In this document: positions 6,002 through 13,546 of the stretch, piece after piece
Position numbering within the stretch: position 1 is the stretch's first letter
Layout: each line of letters begins with the position of its first letter
Assembly: GCA_028289725.1 (NCBI GenBank)
Contig: JANQOH010000049.1
Coordinates: forward strand, 1-18,980
DNA from: Alphaproteobacteria bacterium
GTDB lineage: Bacteria > Pseudomonadota > Alphaproteobacteria > UBA7887
Direction: 5' to 3'
DNA: 18,980 nucleotides
Notes under the pieces: model-generated
What the model saw: the letters and a program-made list of their open reading frames with translations, nothing else
What the model was told of the DNA's origin: nothing
Databases searched by the model: none
Made by a program: the position numbers and the translations under genes

Positions 6002-6589
6002 ATGGACCTGACTGGCGAATACCACATACCCGCGCCGCGCGAACGTGTATGGGACGCGCTGAATGATCCGGCGGTTCTCGAAAGCTGCATTCCAGGCATC
6101 GAGACGCTCGAAAAGACATCGGACACGGCGTTCGAGGCCACGGTGAGCGCCAAAGTTGGGCCTGTGAAAGCGAAATTCGCTGGCGCGGTCACGCTGAGCA
6201 ATCTCGATCCGCCAAACGGCTACACGATCAGCGGCGAAGGCAAAGGCGGCGCGGCAGGCTTCGCGAAAGGCGGCGCCGATGTCGCGCTATCCGACACGGA
6301 CGATGGCGGCACGCTTCTCGCCTACAAAGCGCAAGTCCAAGTCGGCGGCAAATTGGCTCAAATCGGTTCGCGCCTCGTCGCGGGCACGGCCAAAAAAATG
6401 GCGGACGATTTCTTTGGCCGCTTCGCCGAGACGGTCGGCGGCGAGACCGAACCATCTGCGCCGGAAACGGCACCGGCGCCCGCGCCCACAGCGCCGGCCG
6501 CTGGCGCGACAAGGGGCGTACGCCCAGCTTACTGGATTACCGTTTTGGTCATCGCCGCCATCGTCCTGTTGGTTTATGTGAGTCGATAA
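6002..6589 (+). CDS. coxG: CoxG-like SRPBCC protein with C-terminal membrane anchor
   Basis: 195 residues. The N-terminal 1-145 is an SRPBCC/CoxG domain, with the characteristic start MDLTGEYHIPAPRERVWDALNDPAVLESCIPG in short conserved pieces (GEYHIPAPRERVWDAL; LESCIPGIE) and a Gly-rich GEGKGGAAGFAKGGA segment at 78-92. Residues 148-172 are a Pro/Ala linker, and 176-193 are a single membrane helix ending in a short SR tail. In characterised CO-dehydrogenase systems CoxG helps attach the enzyme to the membrane, which the anchor supports here. It is the first gene of the hydroxylase operon; 108 bp without other features separate it from coxS. The start is ATG at 6002, with weak ribosome-binding sequence. 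The symbol is by family and context; the enzyme's substrate is not known. Confidence 0.85.
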   Translation: MDLTGEYHIPAPRERVWDALNDPAVLESCIPGIETLEKTSDTAFEATVSAKVGPVKAKFAGAVTLSNLDPPNGYTISGEGKGGAAGFAKGGADVALSDTDDGGTLLAYKAQVQVGGKLAQIGSRLVAGTAKKMADDFFGRFAETVGGETEPSAPETAPAPAPTAPAAGATRGVRPAYWITVLVIAAIVLLVYVSR

Positions 6590-6697
6590 ATCGCCGGAGC
6601 GCACGCGCGCCGCTTGACCTCGCCGGTACCGCCTTCCAGAATCATTCCGCCTTCCCGACGCGCCTAATGCGCTGCGGGGACTGTGGGAGGATCAGGC

Positions 6698-7168
6698 ATG
6701 ACGATGAACGTTTCGATGACCGTGAACGGCAAAGCCGTCGCGGCCGAAGTAGAACCACGCACTTTGCTCGTCCAATATTTGCGTGAGCACCTCGGTCTCA
6801 CGGGCACCCATGTCGGCTGTGATACCAGCCAATGTGGCGCCTGCGTGGTGCATGTCGACGGCGCATCCGTAAAAGCGTGCACGATGTTGGCGGCCCAAGC
6901 CGAAGGCGCGACCGTGGTGACCATCGAAGGCCTCGCCAACGGTGACGCCTTGCACCCGATGCAAGAAGCGTTTCGCGACAATCATGGTCTGCAGTGCGGC
7001 TTCTGTACGCCAGGCATGGTGATGAGCGCGGTGGACATTGCCACGCGCCACCCGAATCCGAGCGAACAAACCGTGCGCGAACAGCTCGAAGGCAATATCT
7101 GCCGCTGCACGGGCTACCACAACATCGTCAAAGCCGTTCAGGCCGGCGCCAAAGCAATGGGAGGCTGA
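6698..7168 (+). CDS. coxS: Molybdenum hydroxylase small subunit, two [2Fe-2S] (CoxS-like)
   Basis: Electron-transfer subunit of a xanthine-dehydrogenase-family enzyme, passing electrons from molybdenum to FAD. The 156-residue product has the plant-ferredoxin-type cluster ligands C41, C46, C49 and C61 (CDTSQCGAC...C) and the second, helical-domain cluster ligands C100, C103, C135 and C137 (QCGFCTPGM ... NICRCTGY). Both sets are complete. ATG at 6698 is chosen because GGGAGGA lies six bases upstream; a GTG at 6683 and an ATG at 6704 are alternatives. Only 3 bp separate its stop from the coxL start. The S-L-M order matches form II CO-dehydrogenase-like clusters; form I clusters run M-S-L. Confidence 0.95.
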   Translation: MTMNVSMTVNGKAVAAEVEPRTLLVQYLREHLGLTGTHVGCDTSQCGACVVHVDGASVKACTMLAAQAEGATVVTIEGLANGDALHPMQEAFRDNHGLQCGFCTPGMVMSAVDIATRHPNPSEQTVREQLEGNICRCTGYHNIVKAVQAGAKAMGG

Positions 7169-7171
7169 GCC

Positions 7172-9556
7172 ATGACCGATACAGGCATTGGCGCGCGCGT
7201 CCTTCGCAAGGAGGACCGGCGCTTCTTGACCGGCGGCGGTCGTTATGTCGACGACATCAATCGCCCGAACCAAACGCATGCGGTGCTGGTGCGTTCACCG
7301 CACGCGCATGCGACGATCAACGGCATCAACGCCAAAGCCGCGGAATCCGCTCCTGGCGTCATCGCGGTATTTGCCGGCGCGGATACGGCCGCAGACGGAC
7401 TCGGCGGCTTGCCGTGCGGCTGGCTGATTAACAGCAAGGATGGCTCGCCGATGGCCGAACCGGCGCATCCGGTGCTGGCGCAAGGCAAAGTCCGCCATGT
7501 CGGCGATCCCGTGGCCGTCGTTATCGCGGAGACACGTGGACAGGCGCGCGACGCGGCGGAATTGGTTGAGGTGGATTACACCGAACTGCCATCCGTCGTC
7601 GATACGGCGACAGCCGCCAATCCCGATCAGCCCCAGGTGCACGACGAAGCGGCGAACAACACCTGCTACGACTGGGAATTCGGCGATAAGGCCGGTGCCG
7701 ACGCCGGGCTCGCGAACGCGCACCACGTCACCAAACTTGATCTGGTGAATCAACGGCTGGTGCCGAACGCGATCGAACCGCGCGCCGCCATTGGCGATTA
7801 CGATAGTGGCGAAGACCGCTACACGCTTTACACAACCACGCAGAACCCGCACGTGATCCGGCTTCTGATGTGCACGGCCGTGTTAAACCTGCCGGAGACA
7901 AAGGTCCGCGTCGTCGCGCCGGACGTCGGCGGCGGTTTTGGCTCGAAGATTTACCATTACGCCGAAGAGGCATTGGTGACCTGGGCGTCACGCAAGGTTG
8001 GCCGGCCGGTCAAATGGACCGCCGACCGCACCGAGGCGTTTCTCAGCGATGCTCAAGGCCGTGATCATGTGACTCACGTCGAACTGGGCCTCGATAAAGA
8101 CGGCAAATTTACCGCGCTCAAGATTTCGACAGTGGCCAATCTCGGCGCCTATCTGTCGACCTTCGGCAGCGCCATTCCAACCTATTTCTACGCACCGATC
8201 CTGGCGGGCGTCTACACAACCCCTGCCATTTATTGCGAAGTGCTCGGTGTGTTCACGCACTCCGTCGCGGTCGACGCTTATCGCGGTGCCGGCAGACCGG
8301 AAGCGTGCTATCTGCTGGAGCGTGTCGTCGACGCGGCCGCCCGGGAAACCGGATTGGACCCGGCCGAAATCCGGCGGCGCAATTTCATCCCGGAATCGGC
8401 GCAGCCCTACCAAACGCCAATCGCTCTCGTGTACGACGGCGGCAACTATCAAAAGAATATGGAAGATTGCCTGGCCGCAGCGGACGCCGCTGGCTTTGAA
8501 GCGCGCAAGGCGGAATCCGCTGCCCGTGGCATGCTCCGCGGCTTCGGTCTGTGCTGCTACATCGAGTTCTGCGGTGCGGCGCCCTCGGCGGTCGCCGGCG
8601 CGCTCGGCGCGCGCGCGGGCCTGTACGAAGCGGCGACCGTGCGGGTCAATCCAAGCGGGTCGATCAGCGTCATGACCGGCACGCATGGCCATGGACAAAG
8701 CCATGAGACAACGTTCGCGCAATTGGTGTCGGAACAACTCGGCGTCGATATCGGCGCGGTCGAAATTGTGCATGGCGACACCGACAAAATTGCGTTCGGC
8801 ATGGGCACATATGGCTCGCGCTCCTTGCCGGTTGGTGGCACGGCGATCGTCAAGTCACTCGACAAGGTGATCGACAAGGGTAAGAAGATCGCCGGGCACA
8901 TTCTGGAAGCCTCGGCCGATGACATCGAGTTCAAGGATGGCCAATTCGCCGTGTCCGGCACCGACAAAGCGTTGGCGTTCGGCGAAGTCGCCGGCGCAGC
9001 CTACGTGCCGCACAACTACCCGCTCGAGGAGCTGGAACCCGGACTGGAAGAAACCACTTACTTCGATCCGCCCAACTTCACCTTCCCTGCCGGTTGTTAC
9101 ATCTGCGAAGTCGAGATCGACAAAGACACCGGCGTCACGCGGATCGACCGCTTCACGGCGGTCGACGACTTCGGCGTTTTGGTGAACCCGAACATCGTCG
9201 AAGGCCAAGTCCATGGTGGATTGGTCCAAGGCATCGGTCAGGCACTCTATGAAGGGTGCCAATACGACGCCGAGTCGGGTCAGTTGATCACCGGTTCGTA
9301 CATGGACTACTGCATGCCGAAAGCGAGTGACGTGCCGAGTTTCGCGATCTCGACCAACGAAACCAAAAGCCCGACGAACCCGCTCGGCGTTCGGGGCTGC
9401 GGCGAAGCCGGCGCGATCGGTGCGCCGCCCGCGGTCATCAACGCGGTGGTCGACGCGCTTAAGGACCATGGCGTCACACATATCGACATGCCGGCAACGC
9501 CTGAGAAGGTGTGGCGGGCGATCCACGGCGGCGCGACCGCCATGGCGGCGGAATAA
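7172..9556 (+). CDS. coxL: Molybdenum-binding large subunit, form II CoxL-like (aerobic CO dehydrogenase-like)
   Basis: Catalytic subunit, 794 residues, full length for the family. An N-terminal aldehyde-oxidase/xanthine-dehydrogenase hammerhead domain (about 15-140) starts with RKEDRRFLTGGGRYVDD. The molybdopterin-binding part contains GGGFGSK (253-259), and the active-site loop is AYRGAGR at 369-375. The probable catalytic base is E745 in GCGEAGAIGAPP. Proven CO dehydrogenases (form I) carry AYxCSFR with the copper-ligating Cys in this loop; its replacement marks form II, whose substrates are mostly unproven. I therefore keep the family symbol but doubt CO oxidation. GGGAGG precedes the ATG, and the gene lies 3 bp after coxS. 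Confidence 0.93.
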   Translation: MTDTGIGARVLRKEDRRFLTGGGRYVDDINRPNQTHAVLVRSPHAHATINGINAKAAESAPGVIAVFAGADTAADGLGGLPCGWLINSKDGSPMAEPAHPVLAQGKVRHVGDPVAVVIAETRGQARDAAELVEVDYTELPSVVDTATAANPDQPQVHDEAANNTCYDWEFGDKAGADAGLANAHHVTKLDLVNQRLVPNAIEPRAAIGDYDSGEDRYTLYTTTQNPHVIRLLMCTAVLNLPETKVRVVAPDVGGGFGSKIYHYAEEALVTWASRKVGRPVKWTADRTEAFLSDAQGRDHVTHVELGLDKDGKFTALKISTVANLGAYLSTFGSAIPTYFYAPILAGVYTTPAIYCEVLGVFTHSVAVDAYRGAGRPEACYLLERVVDAAARETGLDPAEIRRRNFIPESAQPYQTPIALVYDGGNYQKNMEDCLAAADAAGFEARKAESAARGMLRGFGLCCYIEFCGAAPSAVAGALGARAGLYEAATVRVNPSGSISVMTGTHGHGQSHETTFAQLVSEQLGVDIGAVEIVHGDTDKIAFGMGTYGSRSLPVGGTAIVKSLDKVIDKGKKIAGHILEASADDIEFKDGQFAVSGTDKALAFGEVAGAAYVPHNYPLEELEPGLEETTYFDPPNFTFPAGCYICEVEIDKDTGVTRIDRFTAVDDFGVLVNPNIVEGQVHGGLVQGIGQALYEGCQYDAESGQLITGSYMDYCMPKASDVPSFAISTNETKSPTNPLGVRGCGEAGAIGAPPAVINAVVDALKDHGVTHIDMPATPEKVWRAIHGGATAMAAE

Positions 9557-9568
9557 GGGAGGCCGGAC

Positions 9569-10363
9569 ATGTACAATTTCAATTATCATCGCGCGACCTC
9601 GCGCGACGACGCCAAGGCCAAACAAGGCGGCGCCGAAGACGGCAGTTACCTGGCAGGCGGTATGACCCTTTTGCCGACCATGAAGCAACGGCTCGCGAGC
9701 CCAAGCGATCTCATCGACTTGGCCGGTGTCAGCGATCTTGCGGGCGTCCGCCGCGATGGCGATGCCGTGGTGGTCGGTGCCATGACAACCCATGCCGCCG
9801 TCGCGGCCAGCGCCGACGTTGCTCAGGCCATCCCGGCCCTCGCGGATCTGGCCAACCACATTGGCGATCCGCAAGTGCGCAATCGCGGAACCATCGGAGG
9901 GTCAATCGCCAACGCCGACCCAGCGGCGGACTACCCGGCTGCCATTGTCGGCCTGGGCGCCACCGTCCTCACCGATAGCCGAGAGATCGCTGGCGACGAC
10001 TTTTTCACCGGCATGTTCGAGACCGCGTTAAACGATGGCGAGTTGGTTACAGAGGTATCGTTCCCGGTGCCCGAGGCGGCGTGTTACATGAAATTCCCCA
10101 ACCCCGCTTCGCGCTACGCCATCGTCGGTGTGATGGTTGCGCGTACCGCGGACGGCGTGAGGGTGGCGGTCACCGGCGCCGGGCCAAGCGTGTTCCGGTC
10201 GGCCGAAATGGAGCAGGCGTTGAGCGGCAACTTCTCGCCAGATGCGCTTGACGGCATCAGCGTGCCGGCCGGTGATCTCAACGCCGATATTCACGCAGGC
10301 TCGGATTACCGGGCACATTTGGTTGGCGTCATGGCGAAACGGGCGGTGGCGGGTTGCGGGTAA
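9569..10363 (+). CDS. coxM: FAD-binding medium subunit (CoxM-like)
   Basis: 264-residue flavoprotein subunit of the hydroxylase; it passes electrons from the iron-sulfur clusters to the quinone pool or another acceptor. The two FAD/pyrophosphate-binding motifs are visible: AGGMTLLP (29-36) and TIGGSIANADPAADYP (108-123). The C-terminal CODH flavoprotein domain follows, with FPNPASRYAIVGVMVA near 173-190. AGGGAGG lies seven bases before the ATG, and 12 bp separate it from coxL. It is slightly shorter than the usual roughly 270-290 residues, but both domains are present and no frame break was seen. Confidence 0.93.
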   Translation: MYNFNYHRATSRDDAKAKQGGAEDGSYLAGGMTLLPTMKQRLASPSDLIDLAGVSDLAGVRRDGDAVVVGAMTTHAAVAASADVAQAIPALADLANHIGDPQVRNRGTIGGSIANADPAADYPAAIVGLGATVLTDSREIAGDDFFTGMFETALNDGELVTEVSFPVPEAACYMKFPNPASRYAIVGVMVARTADGVRVAVTGAGPSVFRSAEMEQALSGNFSPDALDGISVPAGDLNADIHAGSDYRAHLVGVMAKRAVAGCG

Positions 10364-10388
10364 GCGCCACTCGCCCGTCCAAGACCTA

Positions 10389-11327
10389 ATGGCGGATCTG
10401 CCTAAATCAGTCGACGAGGCTGTGGCGTTGCTGTCGGCCGGTGACTATGTCGCCGACCGCAGCCTCGCCACGACGCTCTTTCTCGCTCTGTCGATGGGCC
10501 GGCCCCTCTTCCTCGAAGGCGAGGCTGGCGTTGGTAAAACCGAAATCGCCAAGGTGCTAGCCGCGCGTCTCGGCCGCAATTTGGTGCGACTGCAATGCTA
10601 TGAAGGTCTCGATGTGTCGAGCGCGGTCTACGAGTGGAACTATCCCGCGCAAATGATCGAAATCCAGGCGGCGCGTGCGGCCGCGGTCGAAGATCGCGAA
10701 CGATTGGTCGACGAAGTATTCACCGAACGCTTTTTGATCGCCCGACCAATTCTAAAAGCCTTGGAACCCGATACGGCGGGCGCCCCGGTCTTACTGATTG
10801 ACGAACTTGATCGCACCGACGAGCCGTTCGAAGCCTATCTTTTGGAGGTGCTTGCCGATTTCCAAGTCACCATCCCCGAGATCGGCACCGTTAAAGCGCC
10901 GAAACCGCCGATCGTGGTGATCACGTCGAACCGAACCCGCGAGATCCACGACGCCATCAAGCGCCGCTGCCTCTATCACTGGATCGGCTATCCGGACGCG
11001 GCGCGCGAGAAACGGATCCTGGCGGTCAAAGTTCCGGGCGTCGCCGAACGCTTGTCCGACCAGATCATCGCCTTTGTTCAAAGGTTGCGCGACGAAGATC
11101 TGTTTAAGAAGCCGGGCGTCGCCGAAACAATCGATTGGGCGAACGCGCTTATCCGGCTGGATCGCACGGAGCTCGATCCCGGGACGGTGGACGAAACCTT
11201 GGGCGTGCTGCTTAAGTACCAAGACGATATCGCGCGCATCCAAGGCTCGGAGGCCGCGAAATTCCTCGAAGAAATCGCAGCCGGCGGCGCGACCGCGCGG
11301 CCACCTGTCATGGAGGGCGGCACATGA
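10389..11327 (+). CDS. coxD: MoxR-family AAA+ ATPase (CoxD-like)
   Basis: 312-residue cytoplasmic AAA+ ATPase. Walker A is GEAGVGKT (44-51), Walker B is VLLIDELD (134-141), the sensor 1 region is VVITSNRTRE (176-185), and the probable arginine finger is KRRC at 191-194. In the carboxidotrophic system CoxD partly unfolds apo-CoxL so the metal centre can be completed, working with the VWA protein CoxE; the coxE-like gene here is at 15802. ATG at 10389 is preferred because the MoxR homology begins there; the frame is open further upstream but overlaps coxM. No good ribosome-binding sequence precedes it, so translation may depend on coxM. Its stop overlaps the next start as ATGA. Confidence 0.92.
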   Translation: MADLPKSVDEAVALLSAGDYVADRSLATTLFLALSMGRPLFLEGEAGVGKTEIAKVLAARLGRNLVRLQCYEGLDVSSAVYEWNYPAQMIEIQAARAAAVEDRERLVDEVFTERFLIARPILKALEPDTAGAPVLLIDELDRTDEPFEAYLLEVLADFQVTIPEIGTVKAPKPPIVVITSNRTREIHDAIKRRCLYHWIGYPDAAREKRILAVKVPGVAERLSDQIIAFVQRLRDEDLFKKPGVAETIDWANALIRLDRTELDPGTVDETLGVLLKYQDDIARIQGSEAAKFLEEIAAGGATARPPVMEGGT

Positions 11328-12418
11328 GTTCTTTGCCGATACTCGATCTCACGGGCGATCCGAAAGCACGCGGCCGTACCCACGGCGCGGCGCTGGCGCC
11401 TTTGATCAAGAACAATATCGAGACCTACTTGGCGCGTTTCGAGGCGGGCGGGATCGCGCGCGAAGATACGCTCGCCGAAGGCGCGCGGTGGGCGGATCGG
11501 ATCGCCCAATTCGATCCAGACTACGCGGCGGAGATGACCGCCATCGCCGAAGCCGCCGGGCTCGATCTCGCGCCGATCGGCATGCTCAACGCGCGCTGGG
11601 AGCTGACCTATTCCCTATACGCCAAGGAAGCGTCTTACGGTCAAGTCGACGGCTGCACCGCGTTCGCTGCATTGCCCGAGGCAACGCGCACCGGCGCCAC
11701 ACTGCTCGGCCAGAATTGGGATTGGCTGAAGCAATTGATCGGCCATATGGCTGTGCTGCGCTGCCGCCGCGACAATGCACCCGATTTCATGTGCATCACG
11801 CAGGCCGGTATCGCCGGGGGCATCATGGGCCTCAACGAGGCCGGCATCGGCTTGGTGGTCAACGGCCTGACCACTGACCGAGAGGGCGCCGATCCCGAAC
11901 GCAAACCGTTTCATTTGCGCGTCCGCGAAATCATGGGTGCCGAAAGCCTGGCGACCGCGCTCCGCGCGATTCTGGAAGCGCCACGCGTCTGCTCGGCCAA
12001 CTTCCTGCTCGGCCATGCTGAGGGCGAAGCAATCGATGTGGAGGCCGCGCCCGACGACGCCGCGACAATCTATCCCGAAGACGGCGTGCTCACCCACGCC
12101 AATCATTTCGAGGCATTGCCGAGTGTTACCTCGACGATCGAACGCAACCGCCCGAGCACGCTGTATCGCGCGCGTCGCCTGAAGAAACTTATGCGCCAAG
12201 CCAACCGCCCGGTCGATGTCGATTTGATGCAGGGCCTATTCACCGATCATTTCAGCCACCCGCATGCGATTTGTGCACATCCGGACGAGACCGAGCCGGA
12301 AACCAATCAAGGCGGTACTGTGGTCTCGGTGATCCTCGACCTCACCAACCGCGTGCTCTACGCCACCAACGGCCCGCCGTGCGAAAACGAATACCAGGAA
12401 TATCGATTGGCCGGCTAA
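11324..12418 (+). CDS. C45-type Ntn hydrolase / acyl-CoA:6-aminopenicillanate acyltransferase-like
   Basis: 364-residue protein of the peptidase C45 (isopenicillin-N N-acyltransferase-like) Ntn-hydrolase family, which cleaves or exchanges amide bonds after self-processing. The presumed nucleophile is C111 in VDGCTAF; the family cuts before this Cys (Gly-Cys), giving a roughly 110-residue alpha and a 254-residue beta chain. Downstream family pieces are GQNWDW (128-133), GIMGLNEAGIGLVVNGL (166-182) and HANHFE near 262-267. The N-terminal RGRTHGAAL (16-24) is also typical. There is no signal peptide, so it is cytoplasmic. The ATG overlaps the moxR stop by 4 nt, making it a coupled member of the cox operon, which is unexpected for a CO-oxidation cluster. 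It ends 4 bp from the convergent araC-type gene. Substrate unknown. Confidence 0.85.
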   Translation: MSSLPILDLTGDPKARGRTHGAALAPLIKNNIETYLARFEAGGIAREDTLAEGARWADRIAQFDPDYAAEMTAIAEAAGLDLAPIGMLNARWELTYSLYAKEASYGQVDGCTAFAALPEATRTGATLLGQNWDWLKQLIGHMAVLRCRRDNAPDFMCITQAGIAGGIMGLNEAGIGLVVNGLTTDREGADPERKPFHLRVREIMGAESLATALRAILEAPRVCSANFLLGHAEGEAIDVEAAPDDAATIYPEDGVLTHANHFEALPSVTSTIERNRPSTLYRARRLKKLMRQANRPVDVDLMQGLFTDHFSHPHAICAHPDETEPETNQGGTVVSVILDLTNRVLYATNGPPCENEYQEYRLAG

Positions 12419-12422
12419 CAGC

Positions 12423-13319
12423 TTAGGCTTCGCTCGCGCGATAGACGCCCGGTGTGGCGCCGGTGGCGTTCTTGAACGATTTGGTGAAATGGGCTTGGGA
12501 TGAGAAACCGCACGCGGCGGCAATGGCGGCGAGCGGGAGCTGGTTGTCGGACAGCAAGCATTTGGCCCGTTCCAGGCGGCGCACGGTGACATATCGGTGC
12601 GGTGTCGCGCCGGTGGCGGCCTTGAACGCGCGCGCGAAATGGAACGGGCTCAAACACGCTTCACCCGCCAGCACCTCAAGCGTCACGTCTTCACCTAGAT
12701 GCGTCTCGATATAGTCCATTACCCGCTGAAGCCGCCGGCCATCCAACGCGCCGCGCGCCCGTGGTATCGGCACCGATGCCGGCGACAAGTTGGAATGGTG
12801 CCGCAACACATGGACGCCGAGTGCGGACGCCAAGGTTTCGACCAGCATTTGTCCGCCGGGCGCGGGATTGGTTAACTCGCCGTGCACAGCGCGTGCGATT
12901 TGTTCGATCAGCGGATCGTGGAAACCGCCATCATAGTGAAGACACACTTTGTCTGGGTCGAGATCGAGATCTTGCAGCGCGGTCGCCGAAAAGGGCGAAG
13001 CCGGCAGATACATGTGAACGCTCTCGTCGATCTCGCCATAGAGGTGGATCATGTCCTCGCGAATTCCCGCCGGACAAATCCAAACCGTGCCCGGCATCGC
13101 TTCATGGTGCTGCAGCCGCCCGTCGCCGCGCCGGCGCACACGGAGCTGGCCTTTAAGCATGACAATGACTTCGGTGTCGCGTGGTTCGATCTCGCCGAGA
13201 TCGCCTTCCGAATGGCTCCAGCGTTCGGCGAGCAAGCCGCGCCAACCGCGGCCGCGACTCGTACCAAGCCGCGTTCCCGTCGTGTATTTCGCTCGCCCGT
13301 GCCCGACCAAACGAGCCAC
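12423..13319 (-). CDS. AraC-family transcriptional regulator
   Basis: 298-residue DNA-binding regulator. The N-terminal half (about 1-150) looks like a cupin sensing domain: HSEGDLGEIEPRDTEVIVMLKG, then PGTVWICPAG, in short conserved stretches. The C-terminal hundred residues hold two helix-turn-helix motifs: VTLEVLAGEACLSPFHFARAF and the second one with AAIAAACGFSSQAHFTKSFK, ending in the AraC signature ATGATPGVYR. GTG at 13319 is preferred because GGAGG lies six bases upstream; a GTG at 13352 would add 11 residues. It is convergent with the Ntn hydrolase and divergent from the molybdopterin oxidoreductase, so it probably controls the latter and perhaps the whole locus. Effector unknown. Confidence 0.9.
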   Translation of the reverse strand: MARLVGHGRAKYTTGTRLGTSRGRGWRGLLAERWSHSEGDLGEIEPRDTEVIVMLKGQLRVRRRGDGRLQHHEAMPGTVWICPAGIREDMIHLYGEIDESVHMYLPASPFSATALQDLDLDPDKVCLHYDGGFHDPLIEQIARAVHGELTNPAPGGQMLVETLASALGVHVLRHHSNLSPASVPIPRARGALDGRRLQRVMDYIETHLGEDVTLEVLAGEACLSPFHFARAFKAATGATPHRYVTVRRLERAKCLLSDNQLPLAAIAAACGFSSQAHFTKSFKNATGATPGVYRASEA

Positions 13320-13546
13320 GGCCACCCTCCACTCTGAAAGCGGCCGTGTCACCGAGCCGCCCGGAAACTCTGAAACTGTGACCCTGTCTTAACCCCCGTG
13401 TCAACTGCTCCGCTATGCCGGAACACGCGGCGCAAAGTCATGCAAGCGAACAGCAAGCCTGTGTAAGACACGGCGCAATGGAGCCGCCTACCATGGGCTG
13501 GCCCAACTTATGGGGCACGCGTGTGTGAGACGTGATGAGGGAGTGA
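13320..13546. promoter_or_regulatory. Divergent control region between the AraC regulator and the molybdopterin oxidoreductase
   Basis: 227 bp without a gene. Several short repeats suit regulator binding: GAAACT twice 8 bp apart (13364, 13372), the related 12-mers GTGTAAGACACG (13461-13472) and GTGTGAGACGTG (13523-13534, 9 of 12 identical), and the small inverted repeat TGGGC-TG-GCCCA (13494-13505). No hexamer pair is good enough to call a promoter. The second 12-mer lies only about 12 bp from the start codon. Confidence 0.4.

Noticed and set aside
7172..9556. Genuine form I CO dehydrogenase large subunit
   Set aside because: The AYxCSFR loop is replaced by AYRGAGR and the gene order is S-L-M.
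7988..9874. Long minus-strand open frames (261 and 339 codons) across coxL/coxM
   Set aside because: Opposite to confidently identified catalytic subunits; composition is Arg/Asp/His-rich as expected for reverse-complement frames.
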